From an uncultured Oscillibacter sp. (GTDB lineage Bacteria > Bacillota > Clostridia > Oscillospirales > Oscillospiraceae), in assembly GCA_904393855.1 (NCBI GenBank), contig CAJFNE010000021.1, positions 1 through 16,311 on the forward strand: 16,311 nt of DNA. The letters are read 5' to 3'. This document shows positions 5,739 through 13,047 of this stretch, one piece after another. Numbering within the stretch: position 1 is the first letter of the stretch; every line of letters begins with the position of its first letter. The position numbers and the translations under genes were made by a program. Below the pieces are notes generated by a model. It ran no database searches and was not told where the DNA came from. It saw nothing but the letters and a program-made list of their open reading frames with translations.

Positions 5739-6947
5739 ATGGATACAAGGCAGCTGCTTCAGGAGAGCCGGTCCTGGGTGCAGAAAGAGCTGGATACGTG
5801 CGTGAACTTCTGGCTGAAAAACGGCATGGACCCGGTGAACGGCGGCGTCTACACCTGTCTGGACCGAAAGGGCGAGGTCTACTCCACGGACAAGAGCGTG
5901 TGGATGCAGGGCCGCTGCGGCTGGATCTTCTCCTACCTCTGCCACGTGTACGGCCCCAAGCAGGAGTGGCTGGACGCCGCCAAGAGCTGCATCGACTTTC
6001 TGGAGGACCACTGCCGCAACCAGTCGGCCGGGAACCGGCTGTACTTCACCGTCACCGCGGAGGGCAAGCCCCTGCGCCAGCGGCGCTACTACTTCTCCGA
6101 GGCTTTCTACGCCCTGGCCAACGCGGAGTATTATGGAGTCACCGGCGAGCGGGAGAATCTGGAGCGGGCCCGCTGGGCCTATGACCTCTACTGGGATCTG
6201 AGCCACGGCGCTCCGGACCCCACGGGCCTGGGTCCCAAGACCATCCCCGAGACCCGCACCGGCCGGGCCTTCGGCCCTCCCATGATCATCCTGAACGTCA
6301 CCAACGTGCTGCTGCGGGTGGACCCGGAGCGCAGGGCCCTCTATCAGGAGCGGGCCCAGCAGAGCGTGGATGAGATTTTCAAGTATCATGTCCACCCGGA
6401 GCTGAAATGCATCCTGGAAAATGTAGCCGAGGACGGCTCCGCCCGCCTGTACTACACCGAGGGCCGCACCGTGAACCCCGGCCACGACATCGAGGGGTCC
6501 TGGTTCTTGCTGGAGCACGCCAGGAACACCGGCGACCAGGAGCTGGTGAAGCAGGCCGCCCAGATCTTCGACTGGGCCATCGAGGCCGGCTGGGACCAGG
6601 AGTACGGCGGACTGCTGTACTTCATCGACTGCCTGGGCAAGCCCCCCGAGGCCTATGAGCACGACATGAAGCTCTGGTGGCCCCACAACGAGATCCTGAT
6701 TGCCTCCATGATGCTCTACCGGGACACCGGGGACGAGAAGTATCTGACCTGGTTCCAGAAAACCCTGGACTACTGCAAGGAGCACTTCGCGGACGACGTG
6801 TACGGCGAGTGGTACGGCTACCTGCGCCGGGACGGCAACCCCACCATGCCCCCCACCAAGGGCTCCACGTTCAAGGGCCCCTTCCACCTGCCCCGCAGCC
6901 TCATCATGGTGGACACCATGATCGGCGAAATCCTGGACCGGGCCTGA
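5739..6947 (+). CDS. N-acylglucosamine 2-epimerase (AGE/RnBP family)
   Basis: A 402-residue enzyme of the alpha/alpha-barrel AGE family, which interconverts ManNAc and GlcNAc in the cytoplasm. Family marks visible in order: WMQGRCGWIFSYL (Arg59), YYFSEAFYALANAEYY, NPGHDIEGSWFLLEHA with the conserved His and Glu, WWPHNEILIASM, and KGPFHLPRSLI near the C-terminus with the second catalytic-type His. The length is usual for the family. The frame opens at ATG 5724, but AGGTGG lies 6 bases before ATG 5739, and that start gives the normal MDTRQLLQ beginning. It is followed after 51 bp by the RpiR regulator on the same strand. In a locus with nanA, nagA and nagB, ManNAc-to-GlcNAc conversion is the obvious role. 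Mannose or cellobiose epimerases are relatives, but context argues against them. Confidence 0.9.
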   Translation: MDTRQLLQESRSWVQKELDTCVNFWLKNGMDPVNGGVYTCLDRKGEVYSTDKSVWMQGRCGWIFSYLCHVYGPKQEWLDAAKSCIDFLEDHCRNQSAGNRLYFTVTAEGKPLRQRRYYFSEAFYALANAEYYGVTGERENLERARWAYDLYWDLSHGAPDPTGLGPKTIPETRTGRAFGPPMIILNVTNVLLRVDPERRALYQERAQQSVDEIFKYHVHPELKCILENVAEDGSARLYYTEGRTVNPGHDIEGSWFLLEHARNTGDQELVKQAAQIFDWAIEAGWDQEYGGLLYFIDCLGKPPEAYEHDMKLWWPHNEILIASMMLYRDTGDEKYLTWFQKTLDYCKEHFADDVYGEWYGYLRRDGNPTMPPTKGSTFKGPFHLPRSLIMVDTMIGEILDRA

Positions 6948-6998
6948 CGGCCCTCGCGTACCCCCGACCATCCCTCTGGAGAGAAAGGAGCCTCCCCC

Positions 6999-7859
6999 AT
7001 GCCAAACCGGCCGAGAACCGTTCTGGAACGGATCAGCGACGAATACTATCAGCTCACCGCCTCGGAGCGCAAGGTGGCGGACTATGTGGTGATCCACCAG
7101 CGGGACACCCAGTTCATGTCCATCTCAGACCTGGCGGACGCCTGCGGCGTGGCGGAGGCCACCGTCTCCCGCTTCTGCCGCCGGCTGAAATACAAGGGCT
7201 ACAACGCTTTCAAGCTGGCGGTGGCCAACACCGCCGCCCAGCGGCCGGGCAACCTGGTGCTCTCCGGCGAGATCGACCCGGAGGACAATGTGCCGGATCT
7301 GTGCCAGAAGCTGTACGGCTCGGCGGTGGACGCCCTGTCCCAGACCGTCTCCCTGATCCGGCCGGAGGACATCTCCGCCGCCGCCGACCTCCTGACCAAT
7401 GCCAGCCGGGTCCTGTGCATGGGGCAGGGCGGCTCCATGATCATGGCGATGGAGGCGGCCCATCTGTTCTCCACCGCCATGCCCGGCTTCGTGCCGGTGT
7501 GGGACTCCCACCTCCAGCTGGTGGCGGCCGCCACCCTGACCTCCAAAGACGCGGTCCTGTTCTTCTCCTACTCCGGCGCCACCCGGGATCTGCTGGATCT
7601 GCTGGAGGTGGTGCGGGAGCGGCAGGCCAAGGTGGTGCTGGTCACCCACTTCCCCAAGTCCCCCGCCGCCGGCTTCGCGGACGTTATCCTGCAGTGCGGC
7701 GCCAACGAGGGGCCGCTGCAGATGGGCTCCGTGCCCGCCCGCATCGCCCAGCTGTTTCTGGTGGACGTTCTGTTCACGGAGGTCTGTCGGAGAAATGGGG
7801 ACGCGGTGAAAAACGTCCAGGAGCAAATCGCCGATGTACTCTCTCTCAAACACCTTTGA
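6999..7859 (+). CDS. RpiR-family transcriptional regulator (NanR-like by context)
   Basis: A 286-residue regulator. The N-terminal HTH_6 domain (about residues 1-77) shows LTASERKVADYVV, then the helix-turn-helix ISDLADACGVAEATVSRFCRRLKY, then GYNAFKLAV. The SIS sugar-phosphate binding domain (about 120-255) has the typical VLCMGQGGSMIMAMEAAHLF and AVLFFSYSGATRDLLDLLEVV. ATG 6999 is preceded by AGAAAGGAG. It is co-transcribed with the epimerase and faces the transporter operon. RpiR members control sialic acid genes in several bacteria, as repressors or activators, and respond to amino-sugar phosphates or ManNAc-type ligands. Control of the TGAAA-N5-TTTCA boxes here is inference. Confidence 0.92.
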   Translation: MPNRPRTVLERISDEYYQLTASERKVADYVVIHQRDTQFMSISDLADACGVAEATVSRFCRRLKYKGYNAFKLAVANTAAQRPGNLVLSGEIDPEDNVPDLCQKLYGSAVDALSQTVSLIRPEDISAAADLLTNASRVLCMGQGGSMIMAMEAAHLFSTAMPGFVPVWDSHLQLVAAATLTSKDAVLFFSYSGATRDLLDLLEVVRERQAKVVLVTHFPKSPAAGFADVILQCGANEGPLQMGSVPARIAQLFLVDVLFTEVCRRNGDAVKNVQEQIADVLSLKHL

Positions 7860-7880
7860 CCTTGTCAGACGGACTCATTA

Positions 7881-7895
7881 TGAAAATTATTGTCT
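7881..7895. promoter_or_regulatory. Candidate RpiR-regulator box 4 (distal)
   Basis: TGAAA-ATTAT-TGTCT has a perfect left arm and three of five in the right arm. It resembles box 1 read on the minus strand (13 of 15 bases). It is centred 30 bp upstream of box 3 and about 80 bases before the predicted transporter start. Confidence 0.42.
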
Positions 7896-7910
7896 AAACT
7901 CGTCTTTTCT

Positions 7911-7925
7911 TGAAAATTTTTTTCA
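7911..7925. promoter_or_regulatory. Candidate RpiR-regulator box 3 (proximal)
   Basis: TGAAA-ATTTT-TTTCA has fully complementary 5-bp arms. It ends 7 bases before the -35 of the transporter promoter, with its centre near -50. This is the best example of the motif in the window. Confidence 0.6.
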
Positions 7926-7932
7926 GATACTA

Positions 7933-7961
7933 TTGACAAATTTTACAATGTTTAGTACACT
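7933..7961 (+). promoter_or_regulatory. Promoter of the sialic acid transporter operon
   Basis: A consensus -35 TTGACA (7933-7938), 17-base spacer and -10 TACACT (7956-7961, four of six). The predicted start is near 7968, with a 54-base leader ending in AAAAGGAGGA before the binding-protein ATG. The surrounding DNA is strikingly AT-rich compared with the coding regions. Confidence 0.75.
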
Positions 7962-8021
7962 GTCCACAGATATTCTGGTCGAAATACAGATTATCTGACT
8001 TTAAAAGGAGGAAGTACAGCC

Positions 8022-9347
8022 ATGAAAAAAGTTTTTGCGCTTGCACTGACCCTGGCCATGGTCCTGAGCCTGGCCGCCTGCGGCGGCAACAATGACACCG
8101 CCGACGATACCTCTGGCACCGAGGAGGGCACCGGGACGACCATCTCCCTGTGGTCTTTCAACATCGGCGGCTTTACCGACGCCGCCAGCTGGGATTCCCT
8201 GATCGCCGCGTTCAACGAGCAGTATCCCGACATCACCGTGGAGGTGAACCCCATCAACTATCAGGACGGCGACTCCATCCTGACCTCCGCCATCAGCTCC
8301 GGCACCGCCCCCGACATCATCTTCGAGGGACCCGAGCGCATCGTGGGCAACTATGCCCGTGAGGGCCTCATGGTGGATCTGAGCGACCTGTGGACCGCCA
8401 GCGGCTCCGACATTCCCGAGAGCATCTCCAGCGTCTCTCAGCTGGACGGCACCTACTATCTGTATCCCCTGAGCGTGGCCGCCCACTGCATGGCCATCAA
8501 CTATGAGGTCTTTGAGGCCGCCGGCGCTCTGCAGTACATCGATGAGGAGACCCGCACCTGGACCACCGACGACTTCGTGGCCGCTATGGAGGCTATCCGT
8601 GACGCCGCCGCTGCCGGCACCGTCTCCGTGGCCACCCCGGGCATCATCTACTGCGGCGCCCAGGGAGGCGACCAGGGCACCCGCGCTCTTGTCAACAACC
8701 TGTATTCCGACTACTATGTCAATGAGGACGGCACTTCTTACAACATCAACAGCGCCAACAACGTCCAGGCCCTGACCCTGCTGCAGTCCATGGTGAATGA
8801 CGAGTCCCTGTCCGCCAACGCCAGCTTCCAGGCCTCCGACGAGCTGCAGCAGTTCGCCAACGGCACTTCCGCCGTGACCTTCTGCTGGAACTACTCCAAC
8901 TACACCCAGTACGCGGATCAGACCCAGTTCACTCCCTTCGCCATGGCCTTCCCCTCTGACGACGGTGTGCCCGAGCTGGAGATGGCCGGCCCCTATGGCT
9001 TCGGCGTGTTCGACAACGGCGATCAGGCCAAGATCGACGCCGCCAAGACTTTCATCGACTTCATCTGCAACGACCAGACCGCCGGCGTTGAGGCCGTGAA
9101 GACTACCGGCTTCTTCCCCGCCCACGCTGACTGGGGCGATGTGTACGAGGGCGACGCCGACGCCGACCTGCGCGCTCCTTTCGCTCTCATGAGCAACTAT
9201 CTGGGCCGCTACTACAACCTGACTGGCGGCTGGACCGAGCAGCGCGCTCTGTGGTGGCCCATGCTGGCTGAGATCATGACCACCGGCGCTGATCCGCAGA
9301 CCGCGGCCGACAACTTCGTTGAGCAGGCCAACGCCAATATCGGGTAA
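8022..9347 (+). CDS. Sugar ABC transporter solute-binding lipoprotein (family 1, SatA-like by context)
   Basis: A 441-residue extracellular lipoprotein that captures the sugar for import. The signal peptide MKKVFALALTLAMVLSLAAC carries a lipobox LAAC with Cys20 as the lipidated residue, followed by a Gly/Asn/Asp/Thr-rich linker (about 21-43). The mature domain begins TISLWSFNIGGF and shows the family-1 pattern ITVEVNPINYQDGDSILTSAISSGTAPDIIFEG, with a Trp/Tyr-rich C-terminal half (GRYYNLTGGWTEQRALWWPML). The SD is strong (AAAAGGAGGA). It is the first gene of the nan operon, followed by a hairpin and two permeases. Codon choice leans more to GCT/GAC/TCC-type codons than its neighbours, as in highly expressed genes. 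A sialic acid ligand is inferred from the linked nanA, nagA and nagB. Confidence 0.9.
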   Translation: MKKVFALALTLAMVLSLAACGGNNDTADDTSGTEEGTGTTISLWSFNIGGFTDAASWDSLIAAFNEQYPDITVEVNPINYQDGDSILTSAISSGTAPDIIFEGPERIVGNYAREGLMVDLSDLWTASGSDIPESISSVSQLDGTYYLYPLSVAAHCMAINYEVFEAAGALQYIDEETRTWTTDDFVAAMEAIRDAAAAGTVSVATPGIIYCGAQGGDQGTRALVNNLYSDYYVNEDGTSYNINSANNVQALTLLQSMVNDESLSANASFQASDELQQFANGTSAVTFCWNYSNYTQYADQTQFTPFAMAFPSDDGVPELEMAGPYGFGVFDNGDQAKIDAAKTFIDFICNDQTAGVEAVKTTGFFPAHADWGDVYEGDADADLRAPFALMSNYLGRYYNLTGGWTEQRALWWPMLAEIMTTGADPQTAADNFVEQANANIG

Positions 9348-9383
9348 AGTCAGCTTCTCGTTCTTTCATAGGAACCACGCGAC

Positions 9384-9421
9384 GCTGTGCCCGCTCCCTG
9401 ACGAGAGGGGGCGGGCACAGC
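9384..9421 (+). other. Strong intercistronic hairpin after the binding-protein gene
   Basis: GCTGTGCCCGCTCCCT (9384-9399) pairs with AGGGGGCGGGCACAGC (9406-9421), with 15 exact pairs of 16 and one G-U pair. Only CCTTTCC follows, so termination would be weak. Such hairpins after binding-protein genes usually let most transcripts stop or be protected there, giving more binding protein than permease. Confidence 0.68.
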
Positions 9422-9473
9422 CCTTTCCATCTGTACTGGAGAGAGAAAACTGAAATCAAGAGGGGGAATCTCT

Positions 9474-10415
9474 ATGGCGCAAAATGCCGCAGCTGCTACT
9501 GCGGAGCGCAAGCCCAAGCGGGCAAAGCGGCCCTCCCACACCTCCGGGATGAGCCGCGCGCTGGTCCGGCGGGAGACCATTTCCGCCTATCTGTTCCTGC
9601 TGCCCAGCCTGTTTTTCTTCGTGGCCTTCGTGGTGGTGCCCATGGTCATCTGCGTGGTCTACAGCTTCCTGGACTACGGTCTGGGCGGCGTGCAGGGCTT
9701 CGCAGGCCTGGACAACTACGCCCGGATGCTGACGGATCCCATCTTCCACGCCGGCCTCCGGAACACCGTCCTCATCGTGGTGGTGGCGGTCCCCACCGTC
9801 ACTGCCTTCTCCCTGTGGGTGGGCTCCGCCATCTATCAGATGCATCCGTTTCCCCGGTCCTTCTTCCGCTGCGTGTTCTACCTGCCGGTGGTCACCGGCT
9901 CGGTGGCCATCACCGTGGTGTGGAAGTGGATTCTGAACCCCTACAACGGCATCCTGAACCAGGTGACGGATAACGTGGGCTTTGATTGGCTGGGCACCCA
10001 GTCCACAGCCATCTGGTTCATCATCCTGATCCTGTTCACCACCTCCATCGGCCAGCCCATCGTGCTGTATGTGGCGGCCCTGGGCAACGTGGACACCTCC
10101 ATCGTGGAGGCTGCCCAGGTGGACGGCGCCACCAAGCTGCAGATCTTCTGGCGGATCAAGTGGCCCGCTATCATGCCCACCACGCTGTACGTACTGGTCA
10201 TCACCACCATCAACAGCTTCCAGTGCTTCGCGCTGATCCAGCTGCTGACCCGGGGCGGACCGCTGAACTCCACCATGACCATCATGTATCAGATTTACGA
10301 TACCGCCTATACGCGGCAGGACTTCGGCTATGCCAACGCCATGGGCGTGGTCCTGGCCATCATCATCGCCATCTTCTCCGCCATCCAGTTCAAAGTGGCG
10401 AAGACGGATCAGTAA
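9474..10415 (+). CDS. Sugar ABC transporter permease (MalF/UgpA-type)
   Basis: A 313-residue inner membrane permease. A basic cytoplasmic start (about 1-33) is followed by six hydrophobic segments beginning with ISAYLFLLPSLFFFVAFVVVPMVI. The EAA coupling motif is EAAQVDGATKLQIFWRIKWPAIMP, which contacts the ATPase, followed by LLTRGGPLNSTMTIMYQIYDTAY, a standard C-terminal feature of this family. The ATG is preceded by GAGGGGG. It pairs with the second permease 15 bp downstream. By context it forms the import channel for sialic acid, comparable to SatB of streptococci. Confidence 0.93.
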   Translation: MAQNAAAATAERKPKRAKRPSHTSGMSRALVRRETISAYLFLLPSLFFFVAFVVVPMVICVVYSFLDYGLGGVQGFAGLDNYARMLTDPIFHAGLRNTVLIVVVAVPTVTAFSLWVGSAIYQMHPFPRSFFRCVFYLPVVTGSVAITVVWKWILNPYNGILNQVTDNVGFDWLGTQSTAIWFIILILFTTSIGQPIVLYVAALGNVDTSIVEAAQVDGATKLQIFWRIKWPAIMPTTLYVLVITTINSFQCFALIQLLTRGGPLNSTMTIMYQIYDTAYTRQDFGYANAMGVVLAIIIAIFSAIQFKVAKTDQ

Positions 10416-10430
10416 GGGAGGGACGAGAAG

Positions 10431-11300
10431 ATGTCTGCAAACGCAACCGCGCTGAAGGCGAAGAAATCCGCCGATCTCAGCGGCACCTCCACCGGCTATA
10501 AGGTGTTTGTCGTGGTGGTTCTGATCCTGGTGACGCTGTTCTTTCTGTTCCCCCTGTACTGGATCGTCACCGGCTCCTTCAAGGACGCCATCGAGATCAA
10601 TGCCCGGGAGCCCATCTGGTTCCCCCAGGCCCCCACCATAGACAACTATCTGCGGCTGTTTGAGCATCCGGCCCTCCGGTGGCTGTTCAACATCGTGTTC
10701 ATCTCCGGTGCCGCCATGCTCCTCACCTGCATCACCGCGTCTCTGGCGGGCTACGCCCTGGCCAAGAAGCGGTTTATCGGGCGGGGCGTCCTGTTCACCA
10801 TCATCATCTGCGCCATGGCCCTGCCCAAGCAGGTCATCGTCATCCCCCTGCTGCAAGAGATGACTTTCATCGGCCTGGATGACACCCTGGCGGCGGTGAT
10901 CCTGCCCACGGTGGGCTGGCCTTTCGGCGTCTTTTTGATGAAACAGTTTGCCGAGACCATCCCCTCGGAAATTCTGGAGGCCGCCCGGGTGGACGGCGCA
11001 GGGGAGCTGCGGACTTTCACGACTGTGGTGCTTCCCATGATCAAGCCCGGCATCGGCGCTCTGGCGATCTTCACCTTCGTGAACACCTGGAACGACTACT
11101 TCCTCCAGCTGGTCATGCTCCGCAGCGAGACCAACTGGACCCTGCCCGTGGGCATTGCCCGGCTGCAGGGCGAGATGTCCAACGACTTTGGATTGATCAT
11201 GGCCGGCGCCGCCCTGGCCGCCGTTCCCATCATCATCGTGTTCATCGCCTTCCAGAAGTACTTCACCCAGGGCATCGCCATGGGCGCTGTGAAGGGCTGA
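10431..11300 (+). CDS. Sugar ABC transporter permease (MalG/UgpE-type)
   Basis: A 289-residue permease with six membrane segments. The start is KVFVVVVLILVTLFFLFPLYWIVTGSFK, typical of MalG partners. The EAA motif is EAARVDGAGELRTFTTVVLPMIKPG. The C-terminus VIFIAFQKYFTQGIAMGAVKG (approximate reading) is the usual end of the family. GGGAGGGA serves as SD. It lies 15 bp after the first permease, and 73 bp separate it from nanA. Together with the binding protein and the MsmK-like ATPase encoded later in the operon it completes an importer. By context this is the SatC equivalent. Confidence 0.93.
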   Translation: MSANATALKAKKSADLSGTSTGYKVFVVVVLILVTLFFLFPLYWIVTGSFKDAIEINAREPIWFPQAPTIDNYLRLFEHPALRWLFNIVFISGAAMLLTCITASLAGYALAKKRFIGRGVLFTIIICAMALPKQVIVIPLLQEMTFIGLDDTLAAVILPTVGWPFGVFLMKQFAETIPSEILEAARVDGAGELRTFTTVVLPMIKPGIGALAIFTFVNTWNDYFLQLVMLRSETNWTLPVGIARLQGEMSNDFGLIMAGAALAAVPIIIVFIAFQKYFTQGIAMGAVKG

Positions 11301-11316
11301 TCGACGGGGAAAAGCA

Positions 11317-11346
11317 TTGCATCAATCCCCGGATTCCTGGTATACT
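11317..11346 (+). promoter_or_regulatory. Possible internal promoter before nanA
   Basis: Extended -10 TGG-TATACT (11341-11346) lies in the 73-bp gap between permease and nanA. The -35 is poor (TTGCAT at 11317-11322, 18-base spacing). The same TGG-TATACT string forms the -10 of the response-regulator promoter. It could supply extra nanA-nagB-nagA message. Confidence 0.4.
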
Positions 11347-11373
11347 GAAAAAAGAATGGAGCGTTCGATTCCC

Positions 11374-12282
11374 ATGAGAGATGTGACCAAATATCAAGGC
11401 ATCATTCCTGCCTTTTACGCCTGCTACGACAGCGACGGCGCCATCGATCCCCAGGCGGTCCGCGCCCTGACGGAGTACCTGATGAATAAGGGCGTCAAGG
11501 GTCTGTATGTGGGCGGTTCCTCCGGCGAGTGCATCTACCAGAGCGTAGAGGAGCGCAAGCTGGTGCTGGAGAATGTGATGGCCGTGGCCCGTGGCAAGCT
11601 CACCATCATCGCCCACGTGGCCTGCAACAATACTGCTGACAGCCGGGAGCTGGCCGCCCACGCGGAGGCCCAGGGCGTAGACGCCATCGCGGCGATCCCT
11701 CCCATCTACTTCCACCTGCCGGAGCACGCCATCGCCCGGTACTGGAACGACATCTCCGACGCCGCTCCCAACACGGACTTCGTGATCTACAACATCCCCC
11801 AGCTGGCGGGCGTGGCCCTGACCATCCCCCTGCTCCATGAGATGCAGAAGAACCCCCGGGTCGTCGGCGTGAAGAACTCCTCCATGCCGGTGCAGGACAT
11901 CCAGATGTGGCGGGACGAGGGCGTCATCGTCTTCAACGGTCCCGACGAGCAGCTGCTCTCCGGCCTCGCCGCCGGCGCCATCGGCGGCATCGGCGGCACC
12001 TACGGCGCCATGCCGGAGCTGTTCCTGAAGATCCGGGAGCTGTTCCTGGCCGGGGAGATGGAGAAAGGCCGGGAGATCCAGAACGAGGTCTGCCGGATCA
12101 TCTACAAGCTGTGCTCCGCCCACGGCAATATGTACGCCGTCATCAAGGGCGTCCTCCGCAGGCAGGGCGGCCCGGACTGCGGCGGCGTGCGGCTGCCCCT
12201 GGCGTCCCTGGCCCCCGGCGACGAGGCCGTGGTGGAGGAGAGCGCGGCAATGATCGCGGCCGCCATCCAAAAATACTGCTAA
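11374..12282 (+). CDS. nanA: N-acetylneuraminate lyase
   Basis: A 302-residue class I aldolase of the DHDPS/NAL superfamily, which splits Neu5Ac into ManNAc and pyruvate. Schiff-base Lys167 is in VVGVKNSS and Tyr139 in VIYNIP. The carboxylate-binding pair Ser49-Ser50 is in GLYVGGSSGE. NGPDE (Gly189, Asp191, Glu192) corresponds to the sugar-tail binding residues of the E. coli enzyme. GLYVGGSSGECIYQSVEERK and IIAHVACNNTADSRELAAHA track NanA closely. Oddities: Gly208 stands where NanA usually has Ser (GSTY becomes GGTY), and the Thr two after Lys is Ser. ATG 11374 was chosen over 11356 and 11317 because it shares the CGATTCCCATGAGA initiation context with nagB. It lies in one operon with the transporter and nagB/nagA. 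Confidence 0.87.
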   Translation: MRDVTKYQGIIPAFYACYDSDGAIDPQAVRALTEYLMNKGVKGLYVGGSSGECIYQSVEERKLVLENVMAVARGKLTIIAHVACNNTADSRELAAHAEAQGVDAIAAIPPIYFHLPEHAIARYWNDISDAAPNTDFVIYNIPQLAGVALTIPLLHEMQKNPRVVGVKNSSMPVQDIQMWRDEGVIVFNGPDEQLLSGLAAGAIGGIGGTYGAMPELFLKIRELFLAGEMEKGREIQNEVCRIIYKLCSAHGNMYAVIKGVLRRQGGPDCGGVRLPLASLAPGDEAVVEESAAMIAAAIQKYC

Positions 12283-12297
12283 GAAGGGACGATTCCC

Positions 12298-13047
12298 ATG
12301 AGAATTTACGAGTGCGCGGACTACCGCGCCATGAGCCGCCAGGCCGCCAACATCATCTCCGCCCAGGTCATCATGAAGCCGGAGTGCGTGCTGGGCCTGG
12401 CCACCGGCTCCACCCCCATCGGCGTGTACGACCAGCTGGTGGAGTGGTACAAGAAAAAGGATCTGTCCTTCCTCCGCGTCCGGAGCGTCAATCTGGACGA
12501 GTACCGGGGCCTCAGCAGCACCCATGAGCAGAGCTACCGCTACTTCATGCAGACCCATCTCTTCGACCGGGTGGATATCCAGCCGGAGAACACCCACGTC
12601 CCCAACGGCCTGGCGGCGGACCCGGACGCCGAGTGCGCCCGGTACGACCAGGTGATCCAGGACCTGGGCGGCATCGACCTGCAGCTGCTGGGCATGGGCC
12701 GAAACGGACACATCGGCTTCAACGAGCCCAGCGACGTCTTCGTCATGGGCACCCACCTGGTGAACCTGACGGAGAGCACCATCGAGGCCAACAAGCGCTT
12801 CTTCGCCTCCGAGGCGGACGTGCCCCGGCAGGCTCTCACCATGGGCATCATGCACATCATGCAGGCGAAAAAGATCCTGGTGGTGGTCAGCGGCGAGGAC
12901 AAGGCCGAGGCGGTTGCCAAGGCTTTCACCGGCCCCGTGACGCCCCAGGTGCCCGCGTCCATCCTGCAGATCCACCCGGATGTGGTGCTGGTGGGCGACA
13001 AGGCCGCCCTGGTGCATCTGGATCGGAAAGGGGTCATCGAACTATGA
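12298..13047 (+). CDS. nagB: Glucosamine-6-phosphate deaminase
   Basis: A 249-residue cytoplasmic enzyme that converts GlcN-6-P to fructose-6-P and ammonia, the last step feeding glycolysis. Motifs: LATGSTPIGVY (phosphate loop), VRSVNLDEYRGL (catalytic-type Asp67), SYRYFMQTHLF, and LLGMGRNGHIGFNEP with the active-site His and nearby acid. It is shorter than the 266-residue allosteric E. coli enzyme and ends at GDKAALVHLDRKGVIEL, like the compact Firmicute forms that lack the C-terminal allosteric part (family knowledge). AAGGGA precedes the ATG. It starts 15 bp after nanA, and its stop overlaps the nagA start by ATGA. Confidence 0.95.
   Translation: MRIYECADYRAMSRQAANIISAQVIMKPECVLGLATGSTPIGVYDQLVEWYKKKDLSFLRVRSVNLDEYRGLSSTHEQSYRYFMQTHLFDRVDIQPENTHVPNGLAADPDAECARYDQVIQDLGGIDLQLLGMGRNGHIGFNEPSDVFVMGTHLVNLTESTIEANKRFFASEADVPRQALTMGIMHIMQAKKILVVVSGEDKAEAVAKAFTGPVTPQVPASILQIHPDVVLVGDKAALVHLDRKGVIEL

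Noticed and set aside
5739..5786. A signal peptide or alternative longer start (ATG 5724) for the epimerase
   Set aside because: The 5-residue extension would begin inside the SD region. The enzyme family is cytoplasmic.
5598..7097. A 499-codon open frame antisense to the epimerase
   Set aside because: Composition is that of a complementary shadow. The plus-strand gene has clear family motifs, a promoter and an SD.
7860..8021. A terminator after the RpiR gene
   Set aside because: No stem with a following T-run was found. The AT-rich palindromic words here fit operator boxes and the transporter promoter better.
11317..11373. Upstream starts for nanA (ATG 11317 and 11356)
   Set aside because: They add residues with no family match and overlap the putative internal promoter. 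ATG 11374 has the better context and gives normal length.
11263..13017. A 584-codon open frame antisense to nanA and nagB
   Set aside because: It is His/Gly/Val-rich without any domain pattern, lacks a fitting SD, and mirrors codon use of the real genes. High GC keeps antisense frames open.
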